Shown: positions 1 to 8,066 of the stretch, one piece after another
Layout of the letters: every line of letters begins with the position of its first letter
How positions within the stretch are numbered: the stretch's first letter is position 1
Assembly (NCBI RefSeq): GCF_036346875.1
Contig: NZ_CP107852.1
Location: 3,658,001 to 3,722,000, forward strand
Direction: 5' to 3'
Length of the DNA stretch: 64,000 nt
Origin: Nocardia sp. NBC_00508
GTDB taxonomy: Bacteria > Actinomycetota > Actinomycetes > Mycobacteriales > Mycobacteriaceae
Program-made: the position numbers and the translations under genes
The notes under the pieces: generated by a model
Seen by the model: only the letters and a program-made list of their open reading frames with translations
Told to the model about the DNA's origin: nothing
Databases searched by the model: none

Positions 1-613
1 CCTGGTCGGGCGTCAGTCCGGCGCGTCCGTCGGAGCCGACCAGCAGCCAGTTCGTACCCGGGGTGTCACCGACCCGCTGGGCGTAGTTCGTCAGCGCGGG
101 GATGCGGTTGAGCGAGCTGTCCAGCTGGATCACGGCGCCGACGGCAGCGAGGACCAGGACCAGCAGGATCACCAGGAACCAGCGGAACGGGTGGCGCTTG
201 CGGCGCGGTCGCGGCGCCCGGGCGGGGCGCGCGCCACGCGGGGGTACCGGCGGCGGACCTTCGCGGTACGGTCGCGGTTGCCGCCTGGGCGCGTGTGGCG
301 GCCCATCGTCGAAGGGGACCGGGCGCTGCGTGGGCGCATGCCGGGGACCCTCGTGATGCGGGACCGGGCGCTGCGTGGGAGCGTGCGTGCGTGGTGGCGG
401 CATGCGCCGTGCCGGTTCGGGCGGGATCTGCGAATATGCCAGCGGCGGCGGATGGGGTGGCCCGTCGCGGCGCACCACCTGGGTGGGCTCGATCGGCGGC
501 GGCGCACCGGGCCCAGGCGCGGGCATGCGGCGCCGCATCGGGGGTTCACCGGGCCTGCCTGGCGGCGGCATCCGGCGCGCTTGCGCGTTGCGCTGGGGGT
601 CGTCGCCGTTCAT
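1..613 (-). CDS. LytR-CpsA-Psr (LCP) family protein, 3' part cut by window edge
   Basis: The minus-strand frame opens at ATG 613-611 and runs off the left edge after 204 codons. Residues 1-140 are a Pro/Arg-rich cytoplasmic tail containing two near-identical TQRPVP blocks. A basic stretch (RPRRKRHPFRW) precedes one transmembrane segment at about residues 144-163. After it, the motif TNWLLVGSDGRAGLTPDQ is the start of the LCP catalytic domain. In this family that domain transfers undecaprenyl-linked polymers (arabinogalactan in mycolata) to peptidoglycan at the outer face of the membrane. Topology, with the tail inside and the domain outside, fits the family. The catalytic arginines lie outside the window, so activity cannot be judged. 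The CPBP gene lies upstream on the same strand, 123 nt away. Family assignment is strong; the specific ligase role is inferred. Confidence 0.88.
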   Translation of the reverse strand, partial: MNGDDPQRNAQARRMPPPGRPGEPPMRRRMPAPGPGAPPPIEPTQVVRRDGPPHPPPLAYSQIPPEPARRMPPPRTHAPTQRPVPHHEGPRHAPTQRPVPFDDGPPHAPRRQPRPYREGPPPVPPRGARPARAPRPRRKRHPFRWFLVILLVLVLAAVGAVIQLDSSLNRIPALTNYAQRVGDTPGTNWLLVGSDGRAGLTPDQ

Positions 614-736
614 CACTGAGACTCTACTTATCGGGCGGTCATCGGGTGCCGCGTGTGTACACCGGGGTGGAGACGGTGCTGCTTGGTAATTCGGCAACGG
701 GACCGGGCCGTTAGCGAGCCGGAGGGCACAGTTGCG

Positions 737-1531
737 TTACGGCAGCCACGAAACATGGCCGCGCAGAATGGTATAGCCGATGTAGGCGACCGCATCGATG
801 GTCGCGTGCGCGAGGATGAGCGGCCACAGCCGGTTCGTGCGCTGCCAATAGTGACCGAATATGACGCCCATCACGAAGTTTCCGAGCCCGCCGCCCAGCC
901 CCTGGTACAGGTGGTAGCTCCCGCGCAGCAGCGCCGAGGCCAGCAGCGCCGAGTGCGCCGACCAGCCGAGCTGGCGCAACCGAGTGAGCAGGAACGCCAC
1001 CACGACCACCTCTTCGGCCACGGCGTTCGCGCAGGCCGACAGGATCAGCGCGGGCAACCTCCACCAGTAGTCGCCGAGCGAGGCGGGCACGATCGTCACG
1101 CTGACGCCCAAGGCGTGCGCGACGAGATACAGCCCTAGTCCTGGCAATCCGATGATCGCGGCGAGCGCGATGCCGGGTAGCACGTCCGTACGCCACCGGA
1201 CCCGGCTCGCCAGCCCGATCAGCCGCGGCCCGATGCCGCCGCGCCACAACAGATACAGCCCCAGCGCTGCCCACGCGACCAGCCGCAGCACCCTGAGCAG
1301 CTGAAACAGTAGGTCGATAGTGGACTGGGTGGCCCGCGACGGGTTCAGTGCGATGGTCTGCCCCTCGACCCCGCCGGGTGCCATGGCGCTCTCCACCAGC
1401 GACAGCGCCGCGTTCAGCCCGCTGAGGCCGAATGTGACGAGCAGCACGACGGCGATCTCGAGCTTTAGCGCGAACCGTTCCCGATCGGTCGGCTCGACCT
1501 CGTCCCACTCGGCACCGGACTTCGCACGCAT
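737..1531 (-). CDS. CPBP family intramembrane metalloprotease (CAAX protease-like)
   Basis: A 264-residue polytopic membrane protein. The diagnostic CPBP/Abi motifs are present in order: EE at residues 173-174 (VAEEVVVV), a histidine in YHLYQG near 207, and HATID at 242-246. These provide the catalytic Glu and zinc/His residues of the glutamic-type intramembrane endopeptidases. Family members cleave prenylated or membrane peptides, and in bacteria are linked to bacteriocin immunity and surface-protein processing. The substrate here is unknown. The start ATG at 1531 is supported by TAGATT (minus strand, 1543-1538) six bases upstream, which looks like a -10 box of a leaderless transcript. The first 22 residues are hydrophilic. 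Nothing suggests truncation. Confidence 0.85.
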   Translation of the reverse strand: MRAKSGAEWDEVEPTDRERFALKLEIAVVLLVTFGLSGLNAALSLVESAMAPGGVEGQTIALNPSRATQSTIDLLFQLLRVLRLVAWAALGLYLLWRGGIGPRLIGLASRVRWRTDVLPGIALAAIIGLPGLGLYLVAHALGVSVTIVPASLGDYWWRLPALILSACANAVAEEVVVVAFLLTRLRQLGWSAHSALLASALLRGSYHLYQGLGGGLGNFVMGVIFGHYWQRTNRLWPLILAHATIDAVAYIGYTILRGHVSWLP

Positions 1532-1689
1532 GCCTCGAATCTATTGCGCCGGCCCTGCGTGGCGCGCGGCACGTCCGCGTCGGAAGGCCGTGACCAGCGG
1601 AATCCGGGGTCGGCGTGGCCAACTTCGTTGCGGTGCCGCGTCTGGGGTGATCGACGTGAACGCGCTGGTCGAGCGCCCAGCGCCGGTGC

Positions 1690-1980
1690 GTGCACTCGGC
1701 CGCGGCATCGCTTGACAGTCTCGCCTTTGGTGCGCTGGAGCGGTGGCTACTCGCGCTGATCCGGTGCACCTGCTCGGGGCCGCTGCCGGACGACACGCTC
1801 GACCTGTGGTCGTCCGCGAATCTCGCGGCACGATTCGAGTCGGCGGCCGACGATTCGATCGCGGCGGCCACCCAGCTGGCCGCGACGGTGGACCGGATGG
1901 ACCCCGAGGCCGGCCACATGATCGCGGCAACGCTGTTGCACGGGCCGGAAGGCAGCCGGTTTATGGCACGGTCTGCTCAG
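1690..1980 (+). other. Stretch 1532-2075: possible decayed coding segment
   Basis: The 544 bases between the CPBP and DUF2470 genes carry no convincing gene. From ATG 1690 one frame reads like protein for about 95 codons (LERWLLALIRCTCSG, then an Ala-rich helix-like stretch DSIAAATQLAATVDR) with G/C at most third positions. After about 1980 the frame turns into Arg/Pro-rich text and then overlaps the opposite-strand DUF2470 gene. This could be the surviving 5' part of a hypothetical gene or a chance open frame. I do not recognise a family. Confidence 0.22.
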
Positions 1981-2075
1981 CCATGTCAGCGGCCTGCGAA
2001 TAGGGATCGACGGGGGCGTGCCTGGTCGACGAGACCGGTAGGAGCTGCTGCGGCCGACTTCGTGAACCGGGCGAA

Positions 2076-2843
2076 TCAGATCCGGCGTAGGCCGTTGAGG
2101 AACGGGCAGCCCGCCAGGGTGCGCACGGCTCGGCTGAGCGCCTCGATGTCGTCGGCCGGGGCGCTGAACGGCAGGCGGAAGTCGTGGTCGCCGTCGTGTC
2201 CTTCGACGCGCAGGGTGAGCCCGTAACGGTCGATGGCCAGCGGGTGCACGATGCCGTGTTGCAGGCGCGGCGGCAGGTGCCTGGCCAGCTGGGCGACCAC
2301 GTCGGCGTGATCGGCCTGCATGTGCTGCAGCCACGCGGATTCCATGGCGCAGAACGGATCCGGCTGCGCCAGCCGCAACTCGTCGCTGCTCACCGATTCC
2401 GCGCCGGTCGAGTCGGCCACCACCGCGGAGCTGATCACCAGTCGCAGCAGGGTTGCGCCGAAGCCGACGTCGAGCAGTCCGGGATGCGGGTTCTCCTTCG
2501 CCACTTCGGTGGCCAGAGCGCGCTGCGCTCGGGTGGGCACCGCACGCACCCAGCCGCGCAGCCAGACCAATGCGCGCACCGGCTCCCGCAACGGCAGGGG
2601 CGCGTGGTCGGTGAGTTCCAGCACTGCGGTCGCCCCGTTCTCGCCGGAGTTGCCGGCCAGGATCGCCGCGACCGACGCGGTCGGCACCGCGATCACCGCG
2701 TCGCCACAAGGCCGCACATGGTGCACCGACGCGGCCGTCGGATCGATGCCCGGCATGGCGAGTACCGCCTGCTCCGCGTGCACGCACGCGCTGCGCACCC
2801 GCTCGGCGGTGGACGGTGCGACGGTCAGGGTCGGACGCGGCAT
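2076..2843 (-). CDS. DUF2470 domain-containing protein, iron-regulated
   Basis: A 255-residue soluble protein whose C-terminal third (from ESAWLQHMQADHADVVAQL, about residue 167) has the DUF2470 pattern found fused to or beside haem-utilisation/pyridoxamine-oxidase-like proteins. The N-terminal part matches a split-barrel-like region only loosely. The M. tuberculosis counterpart in this neighbourhood (Rv3839) is known to be IdeR-controlled. Here a 19-bp iron box lies 31 bases upstream of the ATG, so iron repression is likely. A GGAGG ribosome-binding site sits seven bases before ATG 2843, which fixes the start. A role in haem or iron handling is inferred from the family and regulation; no catalytic residues are recognisable. 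Confidence 0.8.
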   Translation of the reverse strand: MPRPTLTVAPSTAERVRSACVHAEQAVLAMPGIDPTAASVHHVRPCGDAVIAVPTASVAAILAGNSGENGATAVLELTDHAPLPLREPVRALVWLRGWVRAVPTRAQRALATEVAKENPHPGLLDVGFGATLLRLVISSAVVADSTGAESVSSDELRLAQPDPFCAMESAWLQHMQADHADVVAQLARHLPPRLQHGIVHPLAIDRYGLTLRVEGHDGDHDFRLPFSAPADDIEALSRAVRTLAGCPFLNGLRRI

Positions 2844-2873
2844 GCAAAACCTCCGGTGCTCGGTCGCGTTACA

Positions 2874-2892
2874 TTAGGTTACCCTAAGCTAA
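2874..2892. promoter_or_regulatory. IdeR/DtxR-type iron box
   Basis: The 19-bp sequence TTAGGTTACCCTAAGCTAA differs from the consensus TTAGGTTAGGCTAACCTAA at only three positions, all near the centre or right half. It sits between the divergent DUF2470 gene (31 bp from its ATG) and the plus-strand gene at 3086 (193 bp away). IdeR with Fe(II) would be expected to repress the DUF2470 gene. Whether the right-hand gene is also affected cannot be told. Confidence 0.82.
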
Positions 2893-3085
2893 GTGACATA
2901 GCCTGGTTCCGCAAGTGTTTCGCTCGGCCTGAGCACACCGCAGTCCGCGGCCCGGAAGTCGGCGTGGCGAAGCGGAAGGAGGTCCGTGACCCGCCCGGGC
3001 AGCGCCTTCGTGGCGGGCGCATCGTCCGATGCGGGTGCGCTGGCCATCGCGGGTGAGGGCGATCAGGGATTGTTACGGTGAGGGC

Positions 3086-3499
3086 GTGTCGGAAAGGACG
3101 GAAGCCGGGGAACCGGTGCTGATGACATTGTCGACGCCCCCGCGGCGCAGCCTGGTCGACGGGTTGGTCCGCAACATCGGCGCAAGCGCCGCGGCGCCGA
3201 TCCTCGAACTGGAGGCCCCGGACGCCCACATCGCCGACTTCCTCGCGGCGGCGGCGCACTCCGGTACCGGCTTCGTCGCACGAACCTCCTCCGGTCAGCG
3301 CGCGGTGGCCATCGTCGCCGCCACGGCCGCCGCCCTGTGCGGCGACGACATCCGCACCGCCCTGAGCACGCCCGACATCGCGTTCCTGAGTTCGCTGAAA
3401 CCACCGGCGGTCGAGGCCGTCAGATCGGTCCTGCTCGCCATCGAAAGCGAGGAAGCCGACCAGGTGATCGACGCATTGCGTGTGCTCAACGGATGCTGA
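3086..3499 (+). CDS. Hypothetical protein, 137 residues
   Basis: The protein is Ala/Leu-rich, predicted helical and soluble, with no signal peptide. I do not recognise a family. Start chosen at GTG 3086: TACGGT at 3074-3079 lies six bases upstream and fits the leaderless -10 pattern seen at pheA and serS, whereas an ATG 57 bases further upstream lacks such context. The body contains an Ala-rich core (AVAIVAATAAALCGDD) and ends LRVLNGC. It is followed after 94 nt by pheA on the same strand, but pheA has its own promoter, so the two need not be co-transcribed. Confidence 0.6.
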   Translation: MSERTEAGEPVLMTLSTPPRRSLVDGLVRNIGASAAAPILELEAPDAHIADFLAAAAHSGTGFVARTSSGQRAVAIVAATAAALCGDDIRTALSTPDIAFLSSLKPPAVEAVRSVLLAIESEEADQVIDALRVLNGC

Positions 3500-3580
3500 G
3501 CCCGCGCCCGGGGAGCGCGAAATACCCGCCGTGCGCCGGCCCGGCAGTCGCAATCCGTGGGGAGCGGCGGGGCTCGCAAG

Positions 3581-3586
3581 TAATCT
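3581..3586 (+). promoter_or_regulatory. -10 element of pheA (leaderless start)
   Basis: TAATCT ends seven bases before GTG 3594, the first codon that gives a full-length prephenate dehydratase N-terminus. This spacing places the transcription start at or next to the GTG, so the message is probably leaderless. No Shine-Dalgarno sequence is present. Confidence 0.6.
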
Positions 3587-3593
3587 CGTAACC

Positions 3594-4508
3594 GTGCCGC
3601 GAATCGCGTACTTCGGGCCGTCCGGAACCTTCACCGAGATGGCCCTCGCTCAACTCGAATCCTCGGGAGCCTTCGACCGGCCCGTGGAGCGGGTCGCCGC
3701 GCCCAGCCAGGGTGCCGCGCTGGACCTGATCCGCTCCGGCGACGTGGACGGCGCGGTGGTGCCGATCGAGAGTTCCATCGAAGGGTCGATCTCGGCGACG
3801 CTCGACTCCCTGGCAATCGGCCCGCGTCTGCAGATCGTCGCCGAGACCGAGCTCGAGGTGAGCTTCACGATCCTCGGCAAGCCGGGGACGACCCTGGCGG
3901 ACGCGCAGACCCTGGCCGCATACCCGGTGGCTGCCGCCCAAGTGCGGCTGTGGGTTGCACGGCACCTGCCGCACGCGCGGTCCTATACGTCGGCGTCCAA
4001 TGCCGCGGCGGCCGAAGACGTGGTCGCGGGCCACGCGGATGCCGCCGTCTCCACCGCGCTGGCGGGGGAACGGCTCGGGCTGATCGCACTGGCCTCCGGC
4101 GTCGCCGATCACGAGCAAGCGATCACGCGGTTCGTGCTGTGCACCCACCCCACCGTGGCGCCGCCCGCCACCGGCGCGGACCGCACGTCCATCGTGCTGG
4201 AGCTGCCCAACGAGCCGGGTTCGCTGATGCGCGCGTTCGCCGAGTTCGCCACGCGCGGAATAGATCTGACCAGGATCGAGTCCCGGCCCACCCGGACCGG
4301 TATGGGCACGTACCGTTTCTATCTCGACTGCGTGGGGCATATCGACGACACGGCGGTGGCCGAGGCGCTCAAGGCGCTGCACCGCACGGCGCGGATCCGC
4401 TTCCTCGGGTCGTGGCCGGCGACTTCGGCAACCGGCGCGCCGCCACCATCGGACGAAGCTGCGGCGGAGTGGTTGATTCAGTTGAGAAAGGGGATGGCGG
4501 ACCTATGA
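3594..4508 (+). CDS. pheA: Prephenate dehydratase
   Basis: A 304-residue enzyme converting prephenate to phenylpyruvate with loss of CO2 and water in phenylalanine synthesis. The N-terminal dehydratase domain begins PRIAYFGPSGTFTEMA and includes the conserved VVPIESSIEGSI segment and the catalytic T-R-F motif in AITRFVLC. The C-terminal ACT domain (TSIVLELPNEPGSLMRAF, then IESRPTR) is the phenylalanine-binding allosteric module, with the ESRP signature intact. Length matches monofunctional actinobacterial PheA. Start is GTG 3594, preceded by a -10 box. The last codons overlap the next gene by four bases (ATGA), so the two are translationally coupled, as in the pheA-phosphatase pair of M. tuberculosis (Rv3838c-Rv3837c). 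Confidence 0.96.
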   Translation: MPRIAYFGPSGTFTEMALAQLESSGAFDRPVERVAAPSQGAALDLIRSGDVDGAVVPIESSIEGSISATLDSLAIGPRLQIVAETELEVSFTILGKPGTTLADAQTLAAYPVAAAQVRLWVARHLPHARSYTSASNAAAAEDVVAGHADAAVSTALAGERLGLIALASGVADHEQAITRFVLCTHPTVAPPATGADRTSIVLELPNEPGSLMRAFAEFATRGIDLTRIESRPTRTGMGTYRFYLDCVGHIDDTAVAEALKALHRTARIRFLGSWPATSATGAPPPSDEAAAEWLIQLRKGMADL

Positions 4509-5170
4509 CCGGCAGGTTGATTCTGGTCCGGCACGGTGAGACCGAAGGAAACGTCGCCAAGCTGCTGGACACCAGGGTGCCGGGACTGCCGTTGACGGAA
4601 CGCGGTGCGGCACAGGCGAAGACGTTCGGCGAGAGTCTGCTTCGGCCGCCGAAGGTGCTGTTCTCCTCGGTGGCGCTGCGAGCACGGCAGACCGCGAGCT
4701 ACATCGAGGCCGCCACCGGCGTGGCTGCCATGGTGCTCGACGGCCTGCACGAGGTACAGGCCGGTGATCTGGAAGGACAGCACAGCGAAGAAGCCCATCA
4801 GACCTTCCAGCGGATCTATCGCGCCTGGCACGAGGGCGATCTCGCGCTGCGCGTGCCCGGTGGAGAATCCGCCCAGGATGTCCTGGACCGCTTTCTGCCG
4901 GCGATCGCGGAGGTGCGGGCTACCTACCTGGCGCCCGACGACGGTGCGGGCGATGTAATGGTGGTCAGTCACGGCGCCGCCATGCGGCTCGTCGGTCGCA
5001 CGCTCGCCGGTGTGCAACCCCCGTTCACGACGAACAACCACCTGGACAACACCGAAACCATCGAGTTGGTCCCGATGCCCGACGGCGGCTGGGAGTGCAT
5101 TCGCTGGGGCCGGTTCACACCGCCGTTCGGATACGACGTCGCGCCGACCTCCGACGACCCGATGGGTTAG
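4505..5170 (+). CDS. Histidine phosphatase family protein (phosphoglycerate mutase-like)
   Basis: A 221-residue branch-1 histidine phosphatase. The catalytic RHGETEGN motif is at residues 9-16 and the second conserved His is in VVSHGAAMRLV. A conserved ALRARQTA segment and the acid residue in LHEVQAGDLEG complete the active site. Substrate is not evident; these enzymes dephosphorylate small metabolites or phosphoproteins. It is coupled to pheA by a four-base ATGA overlap, an arrangement kept in mycobacteria, which suggests but does not prove a metabolic link. It converges on espG, with only 19 bases between the stops. Confidence 0.92.
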   Translation: MTGRLILVRHGETEGNVAKLLDTRVPGLPLTERGAAQAKTFGESLLRPPKVLFSSVALRARQTASYIEAATGVAAMVLDGLHEVQAGDLEGQHSEEAHQTFQRIYRAWHEGDLALRVPGGESAQDVLDRFLPAIAEVRATYLAPDDGAGDVMVVSHGAAMRLVGRTLAGVQPPFTTNNHLDNTETIELVPMPDGGWECIRWGRFTPPFGYDVAPTSDDPMG

Positions 5171-5189
5171 CGAGGGCGGACGGCCCCGC

Positions 5190-6017
5190 TCAGGACAGCT
5201 TCGGATTCCGCGGGAAATCTTCGCGTTCCGGCAGCGAGTTGATCAGATCCTGCACCGCCGTGCGCAATCGTGCGGTGGTTCCGCTGCTGAGCGAACTCCA
5301 CTTCACGCCGTCGTCGGACTTGCTCGCGGTCATGATGAATCGCCCTGCGCGCGTATTGAATACGGCGATGTGGTTGTCGGCCACGTCTCTGGTGCCGTCG
5401 CCGTACACCACGCCGACGATCTCGGCATACGAGTGGATCTCGACCAGGGCCGCGGCCAGAGTCTTTGCGTCGTTCGCGGGGTTGCCGACCTTCGTCAGGC
5501 GTTGCGCGGTGGCGGCGGCGTCACCGGTGTCTCCGAAGATCGTGGCGAGTTCTTCGGTCGGCGCGTTCATGCCATAGAGCTCGAGCGGTTCCGCGTAGCC
5601 GAGTGCCGCGAGCACCGTTCCGGGCAGATCGATTCCGGCCTCATCGATGACGTAGGACTCCTGCCCGCGAAGGGCGACGACCGGAAGGTCGACACCCTTC
5701 GCCAGACAGAAGCGGCTTACCCACCCATCGACGACCAACCGCAGCGCGATGATCCAGTGCGGCCGGTTCAGGGCGCGCAGCCGATTCTCCAGATCGCTGT
5801 GCACTACTCCATCGATGAGGAGCTCGCGCTGGATGAGGGACTCGGCAGCCGCGTCCATCGCCGTCTTGTGGTCGGTCAGGTTGTCGTAGCGTCCCCGCGC
5901 GTTCAATACGACTGGGAGCTCGATCTCCAGCTTCTCCATGAGAAACTGCATCTCGTCGAGCGACAGGACGACCGCCTCGAGCGTCGATGGGCCGCGGCCC
6001 GCACCGAGTACGGTCAC
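5190..6017 (-). CDS. espG: ESX secretion-associated protein EspG
   Basis: A 275-residue cytosolic protein of the EspG family. These are the chaperones that bind the tip of PE-PPE heterodimers and keep the substrates soluble before type VII secretion. Recognisable features are the N-terminal LSLDEMQFLMEKL segment, HWIIALRLVVDGW in the middle and the C-terminal beta-hairpin region FNTRAGRFIMTASKSDD. Start is GTG 6017, overlapping the PPE stop by four bases (GTGA), so it is translated directly after its client. The unit PE-PPE-EspG stands alone here without eccB/C/D/E or mycosin genes, so it must use a secretion machine encoded elsewhere. Confidence 0.88.
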   Translation of the reverse strand: MTVLGAGRGPSTLEAVVLSLDEMQFLMEKLEIELPVVLNARGRYDNLTDHKTAMDAAAESLIQRELLIDGVVHSDLENRLRALNRPHWIIALRLVVDGWVSRFCLAKGVDLPVVALRGQESYVIDEAGIDLPGTVLAALGYAEPLELYGMNAPTEELATIFGDTGDAAATAQRLTKVGNPANDAKTLAAALVEIHSYAEIVGVVYGDGTRDVADNHIAVFNTRAGRFIMTASKSDDGVKWSSLSSGTTARLRTAVQDLINSLPEREDFPRNPKLS

Positions 6018-7180
6018 CTAGCCGTCCCGCTGATGTCACCGCCGCCGATGACTCCGTCGGCGGCGAACCGGCCGTCGTTGAAGTGCTCGGTCGACCGCAG
6101 GTAGTCCCGGCCGTTGTGCTCGGACTCGTCGTCCTCGTCGCTGCGGGCCTGGTTCCCCAGGAGCGGGTTCCCGTTGCCCGTATTCGTCTGCCGGACCGGC
6201 GCCGCGTCGATCCGGTTGGCGGCGGCCTCCTGCGCCGGTGCGGAGCCGGCACCGATCGCGCCGCTCCCGCCCCAGCCTTCCGGGAGCTTGAGGGAACCGC
6301 TCATTCCCGCCGAGGATCCGATGCCGGAGAACGACACCGCGCGGGTCGCGGCGGCGCTACCGGCGGCGGCCACACCGGCGCTCATAGCCATGGGAGCCAT
6401 GCCCGATACGGCGGGAGCGCTGGTGGTCGCCGCCGCGATCGCGCTGCCCGCGACATTTCCGACCGTCGAAACGCCGGTGGTGGCGATCGAGCCGACGGCC
6501 TGGGCCGCCTGCGTGGCGGCGCTTGCCACACCGGGGTTGCTCAAGAACGCCTGGGTGGCGGCGACGGCGGCCTGGATCGGATCGGCCGGGACCTCCGACG
6601 CCGTGTTGGCCGCCTGCTCGGGGGTGGCTGTTCCGGCGCCGTGAGCGATCGGCGGCGGCGTCAGGAACTCGGCGGGGGTCGCGAGCATGGCGCTGGTCGC
6701 GGCCTCGTAGGTCTCCATGACCAGTGCGGCACGGATGTCCATCGCGTGCCTGGCGATCTCCGCGACCTCGAAGGCGCCGGTCACCACGCCCGCCGGGTTC
6801 GCCGACACGGCCAAGGCGGTGTTGACGGTCGCGATCTCCGGTGGGCTCGGCATCGCCAATGCGGCGACGGTGTAGGCGATGGCGTTCGCCGCGGCCTTCC
6901 CGCCCATGGCGGCCGCTTGGACGCCCTGCTGTTCGGACCAGCCGAGGAAGCCGGTGAGCTTGCTCAGCGCGGCGATACCGTTGACGCCCTGCATGCCGAT
7001 GCCGAGTTCGGCCATCACCCTGGCGACGGTCGTTGTGGCGTCGATCCAGGCGGCGGTGAGCCCGCCCCAGGCGGTGGCGGCGGCCGAGATGGGAATCGCG
7101 TGGGCGCCCGCATGTAGGGTGGCCGAATTGATCTCCGACGGCCGGGCCGCCCAGATCACGCCGGTGACTCCTGCAACCAT
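6014..7180 (-). CDS. PPE domain-containing type VII secretion substrate
   Basis: A 388-residue protein with an N-terminal PPE-type helical domain. It begins VIWAARPSEINSATLHAGA, and the paired helices continue through FLGWSEQQGVQAAAMG to about residue 165 (VMETYEAATSAML). The usual Pro-Pro-Glu is replaced by ARPSE, as commonly seen in Nocardia. The rest is low-complexity Ala/Gly/Ser/Thr sequence, ending in an acidic, Asn/Arg-rich tail (EDDESEHNGRDYLR). It would pair with the PE protein encoded 49 bases upstream and be bound by EspG, whose gene overlaps its stop codon. Function after secretion is unknown. Confidence 0.87.
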   Translation of the reverse strand: MVAGVTGVIWAARPSEINSATLHAGAHAIPISAAATAWGGLTAAWIDATTTVARVMAELGIGMQGVNGIAALSKLTGFLGWSEQQGVQAAAMGGKAAANAIAYTVAALAMPSPPEIATVNTALAVSANPAGVVTGAFEVAEIARHAMDIRAALVMETYEAATSAMLATPAEFLTPPPIAHGAGTATPEQAANTASEVPADPIQAAVAATQAFLSNPGVASAATQAAQAVGSIATTGVSTVGNVAGSAIAAATTSAPAVSGMAPMAMSAGVAAAGSAAATRAVSFSGIGSSAGMSGSLKLPEGWGGSGAIGAGSAPAQEAAANRIDAAPVRQTNTGNGNPLLGNQARSDEDDESEHNGRDYLRSTEHFNDGRFAADGVIGGGDISGTAR

Positions 7181-7229
7181 GTTTGACTACTCCCCTGAAT
7201 AAATGTTGCTGACGGTCTCGGTGGCGGAC

Positions 7230-7541
7230 CTACACCTGGATGGCGCTGATGCCTGCGGCACGCACCACATCACCGGCGACGTGCTGGGCCAACTGCATGC
7301 GCAGTGTCGCCGCCGCGTGGTGGCATTCCAGAATCGCCTGCGCGATCGCGCGGTCGTGCGACAGCGCGCCTTGGTTGAAGTGGCTGGCGCTGACGAACGA
7401 GACTTCCTCTGCGCCAGAGGGCAATACGTGCGTCGCGGGCGCGGTGATCGCCGCGGCGGCGGCCAGCCGTTCGGCGACCAGGTCGAGCTCGGCCGCGGCG
7501 GCGAGAATGGCTTCGGGTGCGATCAGTACATGTCCAACCAT
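7230..7541 (-). CDS. PE domain-containing protein
   Basis: A 103-residue, almost entirely helical protein. It begins VGHVLIAPEAILAAAAELDLVAERLAAAA, the typical PE helix-turn-helix start, and has no C-terminal extension. It lies first in the PE-PPE-EspG unit, with 49 bases before the PPE start. In the family the PE and PPE helices form a four-helix bundle, and the secretion signal YxxxD/E lies at the PE C-terminus. I see no clear YxxxD here, which would mean the signal sits in the PPE partner or is atypical. Confidence 0.85.
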   Translation of the reverse strand: MVGHVLIAPEAILAAAAELDLVAERLAAAAAITAPATHVLPSGAEEVSFVSASHFNQGALSHDRAIAQAILECHHAAATLRMQLAQHVAGDVVRAAGISAIQV

Positions 7542-7705
7542 GACTCGACTCCTTCTAGTGGCTGTGGGGCGGAACCACGAGAATTCCCCCTTCGAGTGAT
7601 AGGACGCGACAGCAACGCGATCGGTTCCATCGAATCCCCAACTTTTCGATCTCCCTGCCGATTACACACCCATGGCTGTGGGTACGCAATACAACTCGGT
7701 AAAGA

Positions 7706-8056
7706 CTAACCCCATCCCAGCTGATGCAGACGGTCTTCGTCAATCCCGAAATAGTGTGCGATCTCGTGGATCACGGTGACCGCCACCTCTTCCACCACCT
7801 CCGCATCGTCGGCGCAGAGTTCGAGAATGGCCTCGCGGTAGATCGTCACGGTGTCGGGAAGCGCTCCGCCGTACTGACTATCGCGTTCGGTGAGCGCGAT
7901 GCCGTGATACAGCCCGAGCAGGTGCGGATCCTCCGGATTGCGCGGTTCGATCAGCACGACCACATTGTCGATCGCGCGGGCGAGCTCGGGCGGGATGAGA
8001 TCCAGTGCGTCGCCGACCAATTCCTCGAACCGGTCGGCGGACATCGAGACGGGCAT
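7706..8056 (-). CDS. Metallopeptidase family protein (zincin, Rv3836-like)
   Basis: A 116-residue protein with the zinc-binding motif HEIAHYFGID (HExxH plus downstream Asp) near the C-terminus, and a conserved DTVTIYREAILELC segment before it. This is the minimal zincin-like family (PF06262 type) widespread in actinobacteria. The gene lies next to the septum-formation-family gene, as in M. tuberculosis. A second ATG at 8044 gives a protein starting MSADRFEELVG and is equally plausible. The substrate is unknown. The gap to the upstream septum-formation gene is 10 bases, so the two are probably co-transcribed. Confidence 0.85.
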   Translation of the reverse strand: MPVSMSADRFEELVGDALDLIPPELARAIDNVVVLIEPRNPEDPHLLGLYHGIALTERDSQYGGALPDTVTIYREAILELCADDAEVVEEVAVTVIHEIAHYFGIDEDRLHQLGWG

Positions 8057-8066
8057 GGGCGATCGG

